A stretch of 7,499 nucleotides of DNA from JBAPUB01 sp049282455 (lineage in GTDB: Bacteria; Actinomycetota; Actinomycetes; JAHEKZ01): the NCBI GenBank assembly GCA_049282455.1, contig JBAPUB010000327.1, positions 1 to 7,499 on the forward strand, read 5' to 3'. Below the pieces are notes generated by a model, which did not search any database, was not told the DNA's origin, and saw only the letters and a list, made by a program, of their open reading frames with translations. The position numbers and the translations under genes are program-made. This document shows positions 7,063-7,499 of the stretch, in pieces. The first letter of the stretch is position 1. Every line of letters begins with the position of its first letter.

Positions 7063-7284
7063 ATGTGCCGAAGCATCAAGACCCTGCGACCGCCCTTCAC
7101 CGACGAGGTCACCGACCAGGACGTCCGCGCCGCCGCCCTGCAGTTCGTTCGCAAGGTGTCGGGGTTCCGGACCCCGTCGGGCCACAATGTCGAGGCGTTC
7201 GATCGAGCCGTCGACAGCATCAGCAGGGCGACCCAGGAGCTGCTGGCCACGCTCGAGGTGCGAGGGCAGTCCCCGAGGGGCTAG
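7063..7284 (+). CDS. DUF2277 family small protein
   Basis: A 73-residue cytosolic protein begins MCRSIKTLRPPF and continues through an AAALQFVRKVSGFRTPS block and an acidic/helical EAFDRAVDSI segment. This N-terminal signature and length match what I know as DUF2277, a small family common in actinobacteria with no known function. The frame is open upstream to at least 6946, but the family start is the Met at 7063. A -10-like TACCCT seven bases upstream and the lack of a ribosome-binding site suggest leaderless translation. The conserved early Cys and Arg could serve metal or nucleic-acid binding, but that is speculation. It diverges from the dehydrogenase. Confidence 0.87.
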   Translation: MCRSIKTLRPPFTDEVTDQDVRAAALQFVRKVSGFRTPSGHNVEAFDRAVDSISRATQELLATLEVRGQSPRG

Positions 7285-7291
7285 GCCCTCG
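7274..7291 (+). terminator. Weak hairpin over the DUF2277 stop codon, possible terminator
   Basis: CGAGGG (7274-7279) pairs with CCCTCG (7286-7291) across a six-base loop that contains the TAG stop. A second copy pair, CGAGGG (7261-7266) with CCCTCG (7292-7297), could form an outer stem. There is no T-tract, so this is not a standard intrinsic terminator. It could be chance in GC-rich DNA. Confidence 0.25.
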
Positions 7292-7499
7292 CCCTCGCCA
7301 TCGCCACGCGAATCGTCTGGCTGAGGACCATGCGGGCGAGACCAGGTGGCCGAATCGTCGACCGTCGCGAACGACACCCGGACGTCGAAATGCAACGTCG
7401 TCGAGAGCCACGCACGGTCGGTCCTATGACCTTCGGCCGATGTGGTCGCACGCTCCTCGACCTAGCATGAAGGTGACGAGGTGGGTGATGAGCATGCCC
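7285..7499. other. No supportable gene; possible start of a further gene at the window edge
   Basis: No frame here shows a recognisable family. Near the right edge, TAGCAT (7463-7468) resembles a -10 element. Three in-frame ATGs follow at 7467, 7488 and 7494, and GAGG (7479-7482) lies five bases before the ATG at 7488. This may be the beginning of a plus-strand gene, of which at most a few codons are visible. Short Arg-rich frames on both strands in 7330-7470 have no coding signature I trust. Confidence 0.3.

Noticed and set aside
7309..7359. Nine-base direct repeat CGAATCGTC (7309-7317 and 7351-7359)
   Set aside because: Only two short copies, no further periodicity, and no att or IS context; expected by chance.
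6766..7395. 209-codon minus-strand open frame through the DUF2277 gene and the dehydrogenase start
   Set aside because: It overlaps two supported genes and has no known motif. The segment near 7340-7400 has fairly G/C-rich third positions and reads protein-like for about 25 residues, but the frame continues as antisense, so it is not called.
7330..7470. 46-codon plus-strand Arg-rich frame ending in ATGA with a possible ATG at 7467
   Set aside because: About half its codons end in A or T, unlike neighbouring genes, and it is Arg-rich with no family resemblance. GAGGA upstream is too close to the ATG to be convincing.
1..7499. CRISPR array, tRNA/rRNA gene, insertion sequence or riboswitch
   Set aside because: No regularly spaced repeats, no tRNA-like cloverleaf, no transposase or terminal inverted repeats, and no recognisable riboswitch core were seen by eye on either strand.

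Overview
The window is GC-rich chromosomal DNA (about 65-70 % G+C by eye) with strongly G/C-ending codons. Several features point to a high-GC actinobacterium: GTG starts, a probable leaderless gene, a DUF222/13E12-type HNH protein and a DUF2277 protein. A genus cannot be read from the sequence; Nocardioidaceae or a relative would fit, but that is inference.

Layout. Bases 1-615 (+) hold the 3' part of a cation-dependent O-methyltransferase. Its stop overlaps the start of a DmpA/P1-family N-terminal-nucleophile aminopeptidase (612-1751, +) in an ATGA junction. Converging on that pair, 7 bases away, is a YczE/YitT-type membrane protein (1759-2475, -). A 75-base divergent intergenic region (2476-2550) then carries a near-consensus promoter and a perfect palindromic SOS (LexA) box. 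These face a DUF222-HNH (13E12 repeat family) protein (2551-4068, +). Convergent to it lies a DEAD-box RNA helicase with a DbpA-type RNA-binding C-terminus (4106-5821, -). Upstream of the helicase on the same strand, 45 bases away, is a zinc-dependent medium-chain alcohol dehydrogenase (5867-6982, -). Divergent from the dehydrogenase is a small DUF2277 protein (7063-7284, +), probably leaderless. The last 215 bases hold no gene I can support, apart from a possible gene start at the very edge.

How the parts work together. Most genes look like independent housekeeping or accessory functions, and I see no multigene defence, biosynthetic or mobile system. The clearest regulatory unit is the SOS box placed directly after the -10 element of the HNH gene, which predicts DNA-damage-inducible expression. 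The same operator lies 45 bases upstream of the divergent membrane-protein start and could affect it too. The methyltransferase-aminopeptidase pair is probably translationally coupled. The dehydrogenase and helicase may share a transcript, but nothing links them functionally.

I did not find a clearly undescribed system. The best leads are the SOS-controlled HNH gene and the coupled methyltransferase-aminopeptidase pair.
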